A stretch of 64,000 nt of DNA from Gremmenia infestans (GCA_032629725.1 JAFEVB010000038.1:248001-312000), one strand, 5' to 3'; positions 25,533 to 39,021 are shown, numbered from the stretch's first letter. The notes: a model not told the origin generated them from the letters alone. Made by a program: numbers and translations.

Positions 25533-26630
25533 TTGCGCTCAGACACAACCACGAGCGTGAAGATAAGATTACACCAGTCAGTCAGCCAGCCTACTCTTGA
25601 ATAATGTCATCTGTACATTTTTGGCTTTTTACGAATACATGACGAAAGAGCTGGCCAGCCATGGGGGAGATGCAGGAGGGGACGCGAGTTTGCGCCGACC
25701 CATACGCAAGGGACCTTGGGCCACAGGAGGACGGAGGACGGAGGGGATGTACCACTTATTGCATTCATGAACGCAAGCAACGAATGAACATATCATAGAA
25801 ACGCAAGTCTTGTCTTAGCAGGCGCTGTTAGATGGATGGGTGGGTGGATGCATGCATGCAGTTATGATTATTACGTATGTACGCTTAGATGAGGAAATAG
25901 AAGAGAAGGGGAAGAAGAAGAAGAGGAAGAAGAAGAAGAGGAAGAAGAAGAAGGGGAAGAAGAAGAAGAGGAAGAGGAAGAGAGACGCGAGCAATTGCAT
26001 ACCCTGCCTGCCTTTTTGTAGAAAATTAATTATGTGAATGCAGTAGAGGAAGGTGCGATGAAACGAATAGAAGGGAGGAAGGGGAATAAAGAAAGGTGTT
26101 GTGATCAAGTGAAGGTTCGTTCATACTTACCTTGCTTAATGTAGCAACCCATACAGTAGCACAGAGAGTGGGAATGAATGAATGAATATAAAAAAAAACC
26201 TTATACTTTGCTTTCATGTACATGATTTTTGAATTGTCTCTTATTTATCTATTTTACATCGTAAAAGGTTGATTGATTGATTGATTGGTCGATCCATTCA
26301 TGACCCTTTCTTTCTTTCTTTCCTTATGCAAATGATGTAATGTGATGTGTGATGCTGCCTGCCGGTTGATGCATGCCATTGTATGAATGCCCGGAAATTT
26401 CCAAAAATGCCAAAACTCCAATGATGCGATGCTTACTATCCCCTTCCGTAAACGTACATACATACATAATTTAATTTGGGTATACTCAAATGATGAAAAA
26501 GAAACCAAAAAAGAAAGCCATTCATTCATAGTTCACAACGGTAAGTGAACAGATGTCAGCTCGTAGACGAGGAACTGACTAGCTTATATGAGCAAAGACA
26601 GATAATCGATATGCTTCTCACGCCTTCATT
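25533..26630. other. Intergenic region between phytochrome and RGT1-like genes
   Basis: The 3' flanks of two convergent genes. It contains an 87-base purine-only tract (separate entry) and short TGAT/GAAT repeats near 26170 and 26268-26285. Open frames over these repeats are low-complexity artefacts. Confidence 0.5.
25899..25985. repeat. Polypurine (GAA/GGA) microsatellite
   Basis: 87 consecutive purines, mostly AAG and AGG triplets, lie about 370 bases downstream of the phytochrome stop. Such tracts can form triplex DNA and vary in length. Confidence 0.95.
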
Positions 26631-29004
26631 TCAGAGGCCGCTTTCGACGCCAAGAATGTAATTGAGGTATCCAGTCCGGACAGCTCCGCGCAGCTCTTTG
26701 TATATTGCGGTGGCTGATTTGACAACTTCCTTGCTGGCAGTAGAATCGCGACCCTCGCCAGTAGCAGTAGCTAGCTCGGCAAGCTGCTGGAGATTCTGAC
26801 TGGCAGTCAGAGGCGCGTTCGGAACGACGGCGGCGGATTGTTTCTTGTTGATTAGATCCCGGATGGTCTGGTCCCAAGCCGAATGTGCGATGCGGTTTTG
26901 CGACAGAACCATCAAGTTACTTTCGGCTTCCTCTCGAGTACTCTCGTGGCCGGCAAGTTCGATGAGGACCAATGCCGCAAGAGCTGTGCATTGATAGGTG
27001 ATTGGGCTAATGAGATCCGAATTGTGGGCTAGTTGGGCGACGACGTTTGACGCTGCTGCTAAAAGCCCAGATGGTTCGGAATCAGGATGATGAAGCTCCA
27101 TTAGAATTCGAAGGTGCAAATAGGTGATATGGACCAGTGGTAAATTGGATGGCGGGAAGGAAGTTTGTGGGAAAGACTCGCGCCATCTTTCCATCTCGCC
27201 TCGGAGAAGTGTGCCTGCTAATCGTATAGTTGGGTCGGTGGGGGCTGTCAGGTCGTTGAATACAAGGGCAGCTCCCGCTAAGTGGCCAACAATCACGGAA
27301 AGACCTATATCGTTAGAATTGCATGGCATATCAGGACAAATCTGCTTACGGGCTAGTTGGTAAAACGCCTCTCCCAACAGAACCTGATCTTCGAGGTAAA
27401 TAACCACACTTAGGTCAGGAATCAAGGTAGGACTGGACGTGCTCGAGGCGTGCCATCTGTCCATGATGACCAAGCTCAACCATATTCTCCTGCCAATCTT
27501 GTCGTCCGAATCAGGATCAATTTCAACTATGTCTTCAGGTCGCTTCTGAACGTGCAACTTTAGGGAATATGCAATTCCAACAGCACTACCCAGCCAGACG
27601 GATCGAGACGGACCAGAGTTTTCATTAGTTACATGAGTCTCGGCTTCTACCGCCAAGAGCATCATTGTCTGAAGGAGGATCAAATTTGCAGAAGCAGGGC
27701 GTGCAGCAGCATTTTCGAATTGGAATGAAGCGACAAGCTGAGTTGCCTTCTGGATGCCTTGTTGGGCTGCAATATCATGTCCAGGCGATGAAACAGTCAG
27801 GACGGCTGCATGTAACGCTTCATGAAATGCGTGCTTCAAAGGAAGTGGGCAGTTCGAAAGTCTAGCCCTGACTCTATTATGGGATAAAGATAGGATAGGA
27901 TAAGTTGGGTGAATGGTATTGTAGTATCTGTTAGACATCAGCATTATGGACATTCAAATTCAACCGGGTCTGCCTACTGATCAATGATAGTATCTGTCAA
28001 TTCAAGACTCTGATCGACCTGACCTTGCTCAAGGGTAACTGCATTCTCAAATGCGTTGCCTTGTCGGAGGTCGGGCGCATTTCTCCATTGAGGAGTTGGC
28101 GCAAGACCGTTCGGGGAGTAGTTTGGTTCTCGAAATGTTGGACCGGATTGCGGGGTTGCATATGCAGGAGACTGGTGTGAAAACTGGCGAGAGTGCTCTT
28201 GTTGAGGTTGTGCCCAACTAGGAGGCCGTTGATTCTGGTAAGGAGAGTTGAAGTCACCAGACATTGAAGAATGTGTTCTCTTCCTCTGGACCCCGTCCGC
28301 ATTTGGCGGAGGAGAGAATTCGTCTGACGGTCGGCGCATAGAGTCGTTTGGATGTCCTATAAACTGATTTGAAACAGCAGACATATCATTTTGCGAGATT
28401 GCTCCTTCCAGATGGTTTAAGCGTTCGGCAAGTTCTTTGATATAACTTTAGTAGACATGTCATTAGTGAAAAGCAGATTGATATAAGACTCACGGGCAAC
28501 AACATACCCTTTGCTCGGTCCTCTCTTCATTGGCGTTCTGCTGAACTGACAACGCGCACTGGTACGTCTACAGTTGGAACATTGCTCGTCGACAACCTCA
28601 CCCGTCGCGTCGCAACGAATCTTCTTGCGCCGGCACTCATCACAGGCTCTAGATACCTTCGATCGCTTCCTCGGTGCCACCGACCCATCCGTAGGGCTGT
28701 ATTGGCCCGGGGGAACTAGGTGATCCATAGGGCCCATTGGTGAATGTTGAAGAGGTTGGAGGTTTCCGCGGCGCGGATCTTGCTCATGCTCGAATTGGTG
28801 ATTGATATTCTCCTGAGGTCTTGAACCTTGAGCTTCATCCAAAGGCCCTCCAGGACCTGCGTGCATCATAGGCGCAAGATTACGCGATATTTGCGCGCTG
28901 AGCTGAAGCTCCTCTGCGGCAGAGACGGGGAGAGATTGATTCGAGGCATAGAATGGATGGCCTTGATCGGCGGCGAGCGCGGTTGGAGATGGGTAGGATT
29001 GCAT
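26631..29004 (-). CDS. rgt1: Zn2Cys6 transcription factor, RGT1-like glucose transport regulator
   Basis: Model: complement(26631..27304, 27350..27927, 27978..28445, 28508..29004), 738 residues; introns of 45, 50 and 62 bases. The Zn2Cys6 cluster uses C121, C124, C131, C142, C145 and C152 in RACDECRRKKIRCDA...EQCSNCRRTSARC, followed by the linker QFSRTPMKRGPSKGYIKELAERL and a short coiled coil made across the first splice. This linker is what I recognise from RGT1-type regulators, which repress hexose transporter genes when glucose is low. The N-terminal tail is Pro/Gln-rich, and the middle third is Ser/Gln/Pro-rich. The last half (from about NTIHPTYPIL) reads as the helical fungal-specific regulatory domain. 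RGT1 function here is by resemblance only. Confidence 0.88.
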
Positions 29005-31322
29005 TTTACCGCGTTCCTATGGAATGGCAATTCAATTGCCAGACTCAAGCCCCGGGAACCGGGAGTGAGCGGATGAGGGGGGTGTGTCTGTCTGCGTGAT
29101 CCGGGGAAGTGTCAGTTGCTTTGTTTGATAGTGGAAACACTTTATCATTTTTCTCGGTAGAAGGAGTCGCAGACAGATGGAAATGAATCAATGCCAATGC
29201 AATGATGCACAGCAACACACTGCATGTACAGGATGCGTATACAGGATGCGTGCTGCGGGCAGCAAGTGAATTGGAATCAATTCTGGCTCAATGAATGAAA
29301 CTTACCTGTACCTGGTGATGCCCGGGAAGAGCAAATCCCAAGGCAAGGGTCCCTTTTGGGACAGCCCTGTCGTTGCGCGACGAAGAGGCTGGAGAGCACA
29401 GGAGTTTCTCTGCGTGCTCTTTCCAACGTCAAGCTGCTGCAGATGCGACTTTGGTACTTTTGGCACCGGCGAAAAGTTATTGCGAATATGTTGGGGAGCG
29501 GATGCAGTGCGGGAGGGAGACGGGGTTGTGTGGGTGTGGGCTGGGTGTGGGTGTCGTGTGGTGTCAAGACTCAAGAGTGGAGTAGCTTGAATCTGGGTGG
29601 GGGAAGGACGGAGTACTACCATACCAGTAGCAGTCCGGTGGTCCGATCTTGTAGTCCATGGGCTTGCCCTCGATTCGAGCCAATCAGCGACCACCATGTG
29701 AGTTAGAACTTGTAAAGTCGGCTGGCTGGTGCTTCTTTCTCTTTTCTCTACACTTTAGTCGTCCAGCATAATACCAACAGGTCCCTAGTCAAGCTGAAGT
29801 CGAGCACTGGCTGTAAATTTAATATCCGGAGGTTGAGACGAAACCACGAGGGGTGAGTTGCGCCCCGCTATCTATCGACTGCCAAGAGTAACAATATCAG
29901 AGAGAGAGGAAGGCAGGGATTCGATACGGAGTACAGTGCCCAAGCCAAAAGCCCTTCGGAGTATTTTAAAGATGTTTTAAAGCCTGCATGAACCAGAGAT
30001 ATGCTTTCTAAGGTTGACGGCTTTTTACTTCTCTACTTGTGTATATATATCCCCTTCATTGGCTACCAACCCTGTTCACCTCTTGGAGACGAGCACATCA
30101 CTCTTCTATTCTAGAATTCAGTCGGGCTAGGTTGACCCGTAACCGTGGAAAGCTGCGACCTAGATATTCTCGTTCCTACCATACCACATCGCAGCTGCGA
30201 AATTTCCCCAGATTTTCGAACAGTCAATTCTGCCGCCGAAGATAGCCTATAGTGACGGATAAAGCAACCTCTGGATCTCTGCAGAGTGTTTAGGAGATGG
30301 AGGTGCAGAGGCATCATGCGACGTTAATCATTTTGATGGGATTGGGCCGATCATGTAACATTGGCATGTCTCTCATGCTTTCCTGGCCTGGGGATAAATT
30401 TCGTGCAATATAAGATTCAGAGCCAGTTCTCTTGGCGATGAAAGTCGACCTGCTCGATGAGGGGAACTCGGTGAAATGTTTTAGGAGACCGAGGGGTCTA
30501 TGCACCATTCATGGCGGGGGAGGGAGGGGACGGTTGCAGCGGCTATTGCCTTTTTCCGATCTCCATTGTTATGATTCAGGCTTGGAGATCCGAAATAGTA
30601 GGGCAAGATGGGATGGTATCTCCAAGATAAAAAAACAAAGGTGTGCTCATTAACAATCCAGCCACAGATAGAGATCAATGGCACCAAGTGCCAACGTGCC
30701 AAGGGTGTCCCCGAGAGCGTCGGCAATGGTCCAAACGATGGGGAAGGGGCCGGCAGTCGAAGTGTGGAGGGGTAGAAGTACCGCGGCAGTCAATGGCGTA
30801 GAAACTCCAAGGCCATTTGAAACATGTACTGTATATTGGTATCTAATACTTGATCCAAGTGGCTAAAGTGTGGTGATTATAGTGATCCGAGATTTACATG
30901 TGACAAGTATGAATATTTTATTGTAGATACTGTCAAGAGCCGAAGTTGAATCCTGGAGCCCGCCATTACGTTGTTCTATACAGCAATTGTTCTGAGCATA
31001 CGGAGTACAGAACCAAATCGGATCTGTAAGAGCCGCGGTAGGTTAGTGTGAGATAGAAGAAATGTCGTGTGATGACCACGACATGAAGATAGACTGAAGG
31101 GTACGGGGCAAGTGACTCCGCAACCATTTTAAACCAATGCGTCCACTTCAGTTTATGTATGTGATGTATTGCAATATGTAACAGGAAATTCTATGGACAG
31201 TCTCAACATTTCCGTTCATAAACATCCCACAAAATCTGTGACGCTGCATAAACAAATCGTCTATGCATAGGTGGATATCTAAAAGAGAATTCGTTGCAGG
31301 GCCGCTGCCCGGGCTACTCATG
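29005..31322. other. Intergenic region upstream of RGT1-like gene
   Basis: About 2.3 kb. The left part is promoter and leader of the RGT1-like gene, and the right part is the 3' flank of the copper-fist gene. TACGGAGTAC motifs occur at 29925-29934 and 30999-31008, with a nine-base version at 29608-29616. Short open frames here have no domain. Confidence 0.4.
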
Positions 31323-32857
31323 TTATTGAGCCCAAACATTTTCTTCCGGTAGTTCTAAATTCCCGCAGGCTTCATCAATTGCAAGGTTGGTTGTTGAGAA
31401 ATTGTTCATCCAGAAAACATCGTTATCGGCATCAGCTGACAATGATGGGAAACTTGAGTTATCGTCCCAAGAGCCCATAATGTTTGCAAGCTTGCTGTCG
31501 TCGGCGAAACTGGTAGGAGGAAGGCCGTGGTTGGCCGAGTAGGACTGCATATTGCTAGCTTTCATAAATGATTCAATGTCGAGGGTGTCTAGATTGTTGC
31601 CGGCTAGCAATTGAGCTTGAGGCAAACCGACGTACGAGGATGCGGTGCTTAGTCGGTAGCTGTCAATGTCACCACCAAAGTCCGAAGTGTCCAAATCTGA
31701 ACCGTATTTGGTGGCGTTGGGCAATGTTGGTCTGCTATGAACAGCATCTCCCATGGAAGGATACTCCTCCACCTCGGAAATCTCACCCGAAGTTGATGTA
31801 GTTGTGAGAGCGGGTTGATCAATACTGCTGAAATCAAAGCCCGTGAAAGACGGAGCTTGGCTGTACGAAGATGTAGCAAAGTTATCGTTGTTGAAGTCAA
31901 GGCCATCATAGTGGGACCAATCAATGGAAGCGGCGCTTAGCCCGGCAGAGAATAATGGCTGTTCGTGGTCTGGAAAACTTGAAAACCCGTCGAGGCCTTG
32001 GGCGTAATCCCCAGACAAGTTTGAGAGGTCTAATGGAGGAAGGACGCCACCCCATTGGTCCAAGTTGTCTGCTGTGCTCAAAAGTGGAGATCCATGTTCA
32101 GACTTCACCATCCGTTGCTCCTGCTGAGCACTGACCATGGAGTCTTTAATGTGGGATTCGCTGTGTAAGGCATCGATGGTATTCGTATGTGGCAAGTTGT
32201 CGACAGATCGATTAGCAAGTCCTGATGGCGACGGGCCATGAATAGAGTGTGCCCTAGGAACTACATATGGCAAACCACATTTGTGGGCCATTGTGTTACT
32301 TTTATGTACTGGCTTATGACGTCCATTGACAAAGGATGTCAACCCATTCTCCGACTGCGCAGTAAGGGCGCGAGGTCTGCGGCTTTCGTTTGCTGGAGCT
32401 GGAGCTGGAATTGAAGAGGGCTCGTCCGAATCGGATTCGGGTACGGGATCGAGATGCTCCTTTTTCAAGGCACAGGCGCAACGGCCACCATGGCTGCAAC
32501 AACAGTTGTCTGCTATAATGATTGTCAAAACCTGCTGCTTTTACACCTCGAATATCCGACGACAACTCACCCTGAGAATCAGTATCATATGGACAAGCTC
32601 CCTTCGCATGTGCCTTGTCGTTGCCGCAGTCACAACGGACGTGAGCAGAGCGGGACTTGCGCAAGGTCCTACAATGCGTGCATTGTGAGACTGGACGACC
32701 CTGGTAAAAAGAGACGTTAGCTATTGTATTTTGAATAAGTGGTCTGACTTACCTTTTTGTTAATATGCTGTAAAGGTCGGTCTGCGTGCTGGCAGTTGCT
32801 GACACGATGGCCTCTCACACACGCCTCGCAGGCATACTTTTCGCCTTTGAGCAACAT
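31323..32857 (-). CDS. Copper-fist transcription factor (Mac1/Cuf1/Ace1 type)
   Basis: Model: complement(31323..32512, 32571..32700, 32753..32857), 474 residues; introns of 58 and 52 bases. These nuclear factors sense copper and switch on uptake or detoxification genes. The start MLLKGEKYACEAC is the family's usual beginning; an in-frame ATG 96 bases upstream would add a Ser/Pro tail. Seen: the zinc site C10-x2-C13-x8-C22-x-H24, the minor-groove element KGRP (35-38) formed at the first splice, then CTHCRTLRKSRSAHVRCDCG and ACPYD with further Cys ligands, and just beyond the second splice a cluster NCCCSHGGRCACAL suited to bind Cu(I). The long C-terminal part is acidic, Ser/Asp-rich, and probably activating. 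Whether it acts in copper shortage or excess cannot be told. Confidence 0.93.
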
Positions 32858-35372
32858 CTTTGGGTATTGGAGTGATGTTGAGGAGGGTGATGGCGAGGGA
32901 GGAGAAAGGGGAGGCGTGGCTCCGAACGACCAGGTGGCCGAACGGTCTACCACAAGAAGATATGTAGCACCGTCAAGATGTAAATATATTTGTTGTTAGC
33001 AGTCGCAGTGGACTGCCGAGTCGAACAATCGAGTCGCGTAGTAATCCAGAAAACGGGAATCGATGTGGGGATATAATGCTGTCTTCGTCTGTCTGGTATA
33101 TGCCAAAAACTCCAAGTGATGAATCGAGGACTCCAACGCCTAATAGATGCGGAATTGAGAGGAGAAATATGAAAGACGCTCGCACACTGGCAAAGCCTTA
33201 CGCCGCAACGGCGCCACAGCTGGACACCAGGCCAGTATGGGCCAAAACGGAAGGGGTTTCCCTTTGTTTTTGACGAGAAAATGGGAGGTGGAAGGAATAA
33301 AGTGGGCGAAGTGCGAAATCATATAGCAGAGTACGGGCACCAACTACTACTCCTTGGCCGTTTTAAGAATCCTAAAGGGCAAACGGCCGCTCGGTGATCT
33401 AAGCTTGAAACGGATACTCTCCGGGCCACACGAAGTATAAAGACTTGATAGAATACCGCTACTGTATTATATTCACGGTATTGTATAATTTGCAAAGAAT
33501 GGCTTTGTTAAAATCAGAACATAATGCAAAGGAACTCATAAAGTAAAAGTCTTCCAAATATGTGGTCAAAGTGTGGTCTTATCGTATCAAATCTCACCTC
33601 GGTATTTGATCCTTGGCTCTAAATTACAGTATCACTTAATTAATACAAGGCTGAGAGTAACCACTACCAGTCCAATTATGTTACGTATATACTTCTTGGC
33701 CTATAAAAAAAGAGTCTTCCTGCAAATAAATGCAGACGGGGTCTTAAGCTACTTTAGACTATGACTACCTACCTATAACCGCCATCGTGCAGAAGAAATT
33801 TCCCCGTAGCTTGTCTTGTGTGCGAATCTAAAACATATGCAGTTGTACACTTCGGGCGTTTATCAGAAGAGCCCAGAGACGCCGCCAGACTCCCTTTCCT
33901 CATCTTCCCGTAAGGTCGCTGCCCTTTTATGCGCCTAGCATCCCATTGTGCTTTTTCCAGAAACAGCCACTATGTCTCAGCCGCTATTGCGAATACAGAT
34001 AGTCTTGCTATTAGACCCCCGAGACCCACTACTGATTCCCAAGACATTGATGGTGACTTGAAAAACTTGAGAACAATGACCTAAGTTGGGACCCCCAAAT
34101 TGTACCATTTGAGGATGGAGAAAGAGCTTGCAGAGGCTAAGGAAGATGTGGAGAAAAAAAAACACATCTAAGGAATATGATCATCTGCACAGCATGCACC
34201 GCACCATTTGCAGCTTGCTGCATCAGACGCAAGCCGGAAGCACAAGATAGGCACATCTCAGAACCCTTTCTTTGATATAATTTTTGGTACAGTGGGGGAT
34301 TGGGACGGGGGAAATCACAAACCCCCGATCCGATTTTGATCCATTGTTATTTCCCCCACGAAGCCTTCCACACTAGTAGTCATCATATACTTCGGTACAA
34401 TTGGGCCTCACTTCCAAGTGATTGGCTCAGAAAGAGCCATCTGATTCCGATTTCTTTTCTTTTCTTTTCTTTCTACTGTCTTCGGGAAGCCCTATTGCAA
34501 CTTGCAAGGACCCCTCTGATCATCCACTCATCCAGCTTCAAGCATTGCTACAGGAATCCTGCTTCCTGTGCCTCGAAGGAGCAGACCAAGTTCATCCCAA
34601 CTGCACCCCAGAGAACTTTGTCCCACTGAAAAATACCCACAGCCCTCGGTATACCCGCCAGGAATGCATTGTCGGTATGGTCCCCCATGGTCCCCGTACG
34701 GGACCGTAACATCATATCTCCCAACCTTCCAATTCGGCACCTAATCAGGGGACTTGGGGAAATTTCTACTTGCAAAGTACGAAGTAATTTTTCACGCCTG
34801 CCGCGGATCGCAGCTCGACATCAAAATTACAGTGCTGGAAACGGATTATCTGCAGCTTATGACTTGCATGCTAGTGGACATCGGCTCCCCACGCAGCCAG
34901 CGATCTATCTCACCGCCACTGGCGACCAAATGGCAAAAATGCCTCAAGGATGGTCACATGATCTCGCTCAGATAGATACCTTAGGCAAGATCCTATCGGC
35001 GGGACTGCCGATAGTGTCACGTACAATACTGTACAGGAGTATTTTAGTCTTAAAATAGACCTGCAAATCATACGAGTGCCGCCCATCTACCGCCTACTCC
35101 GTTTTGTACTACAACTCGGTGATGGGGGCGACATCATGTTGTATACATGATATCACTAGCTTCTAGCCCTAGGGGCATGAGACACACTCTCTCTGAATGT
35201 ATATATTCATGTATTCATTTCTAATCTTTCTCCCAACACTACCTACCCCTACCCCTACCTAGCCATGCTTGCAAAGAAAGCAAAATGTATACAGGTACGA
35301 TATCAAAATGCATGCAACGCCATCAGTGCAGTTGAGACCGAGACCGAGATAGAGACATAGAGAATATCCCCC
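32858..35372. other. Intergenic region between copper-fist and glucokinase genes
   Basis: About 2.5 kb. The left side is the copper-fist promoter, the right side the glucokinase 3' flank. Open frames of up to 129 codons (34300-35058) lack any domain or splice support. AT-rich at 33470-33780. Nothing else is seen. Confidence 0.4.
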
Positions 35373-37113
35373 CTAGGAAACCCCAGCCTTGATCTCGTCC
35401 AGCTTTCCCTTTAGCGGCTTCAGATAATCCAACGGCTTCTCCATCTTCGCAGCCACAAGCGCAATAAGCGCCGCACCAACCCCACTACCATCCTTCGCAA
35501 TGCCGATGCGGATTCTCCTCTCGCCAGCGGCGCCAATCCCGTCTAGGGACCTAAGAGCTTCGCGCATGTATTCTTCGAAATGAGGGTAAAATTCAACCAA
35601 GCTGCCATCAACACCAATATCGACGATCTCGTCCTCATTGACGGCGAGGCCGGCGGTGTTGGCGAGCTTGGAAACAGTAGCGGATGCTGCTTCGGTGACG
35701 TTGAGGTTCTTGACGTCTTCGACGATTGAAGCGGTTGATTTTGGGCCGGGTACTGCAGAGGCGCCAGGATTCAGACGCCCTGTCTCGAGTATGATGGCCC
35801 CGATTGCTACACCGGAGAGACGGGCGGCTCGAAGTGCGATTCCGTGTGCGATTTCTTTTACAGCGAGGGCATCTTCAACGGTAGCGGCTGAGACACCCAA
35901 GGATGTCTTCATGTATTCCCGTAGTTTTGATAGGTCTGCGCTGGAGTCTGCTTCTGCTTCGGAGAGGATACTGCTGTCAACACCCCATTGGGCATGGATG
36001 GGTGCGGTTGAGGCGATTTCGAAACCACTGAAGAGGGGGATGGCAGGGTTCTTCAAAGTTTGGACGAGGACAATGCGGAGGATTTCGCCGAGGAACATTC
36101 CTGAGACTCGTTTCTCGAACATTTGAATACCCGGGTTGACGCTGTCCTGATCTAGGATTTGGTCGTATATGGTGCTAGGGAGTACTTTCATGCTGTTGTC
36201 GAAAGAACCCCATTCTGTGTTTACTACCATATCGCCAGTGCTGTTGTCATACTCGCCATCCATTGGCTTTGTGATCTTGTCAAGTCTCTCAACGTAAGCA
36301 CCATTGGTCCCAGTGCCGAAAATGGCTCCCAAGAGGGTGCTGGTCTTTCCAGGTGATGTGTAGGATCTTGCCATAAGCGTTCCAACAGTGTCATTAACCA
36401 ACGCTGCCACTCTGACAGGTAATTTGAGGATGTCAATCTCGTCTTGTAGTAATTTACAGACATCCTGTCCAACTGCGTCTGCAATATCGAAGCCTTTAGT
36501 CCATCTCATAAGTGTTCCTCTATTGATCCCTATTTGATGAACCGGGAAACTAAATGTAAACCCCAATCGAAAGATATGTTCATCTCTATATCCTTCTGGC
36601 GTACTGATTGTTTGACGCCGCCTGATGTTTGCATTGAAGTGCTCCTCGTGGTGTTCCCTTAGAAATAATTCAATCTGCTTCGCAAGGAAAGAGAAAAGTT
36701 CTTTCGCGGTCTTAGCTACCATCAGCTCCTTTGGGATTGCTACTTTCGATTGCACAATATCAAAAGTGGTGTCTCCGTGTAAATTGATTGAGCAGACACG
36801 GAAGTTCGTTCCTCCAAGGTCCACAGCCAGGTAAAGTCCCTAGATCTATCAGCCCAGCTCTCCAAGAGGCATGTGTGTTCCTACCTTTTCTGTTCCATTC
36901 GGTACTGCCGTGACGAATGTAGGAATCTGGCTCAAATTGGTGGCATTTTTCGCCAAGCCCTCCTCTATGCCACAGTCAAAAGAATATTCCCAGAGGAAAA
37001 TGTTGGTTGCGCGCACTCATCTGTTGAACAAATTCCAAATTGATCGCATTCAATTTGGTATCCGATAATTCGAATTCAGCGGCAATCCGCTTCGCTTCCA
37101 CTGCTAAAACCAT
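35373..37113 (-). CDS. glkA: Glucokinase (hexokinase family)
   Basis: Model: complement(35373..36839, 36885..36964, 37017..37113), 547 residues; introns of 45 and 52 bases. It phosphorylates glucose with ATP at the head of glycolysis, in the cytosol. Seen: phosphate-binding LAVDLGGTNFRVCS (completed by the second splice), sugar-binding LGFTFSFPV and WTKGFDI, catalytic VNDTVGTLMA, IFGTGTNGAY, NTEWGSFDN, and the second ATP-binding part VDGSLVEFYPHFEE and AKDGSGVGAAL. YTSPGKT after NDTVGTLMARS and the N-terminus AKRIAAEF point to the glucokinase rather than the hexokinase branch. It is about 50 residues longer than usual because of an Ala/Val-rich insert before VDGSL and a Lys-rich tail. The frame is open for another 171 codons upstream with a hydrophobic stretch; I take that as 5' leader. 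Confidence 0.9.
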
Positions 37114-39021
37114 TGTGTGTGGTCTCGATATCGGAGGTTCTGTAGGAAAGGGAGGAGGGGTTTCGCAAGTCCCACCGTCGACAATGTGAGCCGGAGGGGA
37201 AAATGACGTAGGGGAATAGCGATTCACGATCTTCGGCTGAATAGAAGGGGTGTCTGCGAAAAAGAATTGTACAATCTGCCACGCAATTGTCAGTCTCCAA
37301 AGTTCCCCCACTACAGGTGGGTGGGGTCTTACGAGGATGATGGCAAGGAATGCGAAGGAGAAGAGGTGGAGAAGACTGATCGGGGTGTGGGTGTGGGTGT
37401 TTTGACTCGACACCTTGTGCGCTTTGTAGAGATTGTCTTCGTCGATTGCTGCCGGGAATGATCTCGTGCCAGGTATTATTGCAGGAGGGGGAGAGAAGGG
37501 TTTGGGCGAAGCGGCCCTTCTTTTAGTCGACGGAGACGACGTTGTGGTGATGTGGATGTCCCAAGCCAGAGTTGGCGGGCAGGGCGGGGCAGCAGGCGGG
37601 CAGGATGGAGAGACGAGGGGTCCCAAGATCCGCTCGACTCATTCGTCAGGAGAGAGGAGGACCTGATTGTCTTTCTCTGGTTCGTCTAAAATAAGGTGGG
37701 CTTATTGATGAGGTGAGGTATGAGGTGCACCGTACCGTACCGTACTTCATTCAACCAAAGCAAGTGCGAGGTTGCCGGATCGTGCGACCGATTGATATGG
37801 TTTATTGAAGGCGCGAGGCTATCCTTTAGACTGCTTTACTGCGTCTTCTTTGCATACAGACCTTGCGGATTGGGCAGCAGCTCGGCCTTGGTCTGCAAAA
37901 TCTTCGGCCAAATTGTTTTTGGCTCGTCCGTAGTTTCCGCGTATGGAGTCTGGACTGTGGACGGTCTAGCCAATTTGACGATATACGAGGCCGATGTTGG
38001 ATTTCACCGAGTTTTAATTGCTGCCACAGATACGGTACTTGACCAATTGCAGTACTGAATAACATTCTGTTCTGATATTATACAAAGGTACTTATTGGAG
38101 TCCCAGGGGGGGGGGAGGGTTTCCAGCCTTCACCGTCCTGTAAATTTAGGCTGCGGCTAGTGTCTGACCTGCGTTGCAGCCTCTGTGGGGACCCCTCCCG
38201 CCGATGATGTTTTAGAGAACACTCTGGCATTGCGTTTCGCGGGTTCTCGGATTGTTTGGGGAGCTTGGATGACGACAGATAATCGGATAGGGCAATTGCC
38301 AGGGCCCACGTGGGAGAGCTTGGTTTTGAGCCATTGAAATGGTAAGAGGCGGTGGTGGAGGAAGAATTTTCAACGGTCCTGTGTTCGAGTGTGTGTTCAA
38401 ATCCCGTCATGTAACATAAGGGGGTACAGGATGAGATATATATATGATTATGTCAATCGGTTAGCTTTTCTTTAGCTCTTCCTTCTTTTCCTGTACGACG
38501 CATTCGTGCTGCTGGTAGGTTTCCTTGGTCTAAAGGAGTCGCCCAAGCTTCACCATCAGTCTTCATAGCTGTCATGTCTTTCAAGCTAGCAATATTAGAA
38601 GGGTTCCTTACCCATCAGCAATAATAGCTACTAGGAAGATTTATACGTGACAGGTAATCATTTCTCAAGCTTCTGTGTCTTGGTAAACTTCGATAATTAA
38701 AGTAAGTCTTCGGTAAGATTGATTGGTGTATTGGTACCCCGCCCCCTTTACCTAGCCGAGAGCTCCTCGTCGAGAAATTGATAACATAGTACTTACCTGA
38801 CTGCCTAGTCTACGCTAGTAAAATCTTACGGGTATCTCGACTTAACTACTCTACGTTTACAGCCCTTCATAGAACTTCGAGGTGCCCAATTGTAGGCCCT
38901 TTGCGAATCTCGGCTTGCAGTAGTGTAGCCACTGGCGGAAGCTATGTTGCGCCAGCAATATAACACAACTTCTTAATCCCATCCCATCCCATCCAGCCCA
39001 TCTCAATCTACTCAACTCAAA
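37114..39021. other. Divergent intergenic region between glucokinase and amylase genes
   Basis: About 1.9 kb. The left 510 bases hold an open frame continuous with glucokinase, described in the findings. A GTACC pentamer repeat lies at 37728-37745. A tRNA-like B-box near 38390 was checked and rejected. No further gene. Confidence 0.45.

Noticed and set aside
25840..26108. Lys/Glu- and Phe-rich open frames on both strands
   Set aside because: Products of the purine tract, not coding.
37720..38058. 112-codon open frame between glucokinase and amylase
   Set aside because: No domain, no splice support, and no sign of codon bias; starts in a GTACC repeat.
38330..38415. Possible tRNA from a B-box-like GTTCAAATCCC
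   Set aside because: The bases around it do not pair as a T stem, and no acceptor or anticodon stem could be formed.
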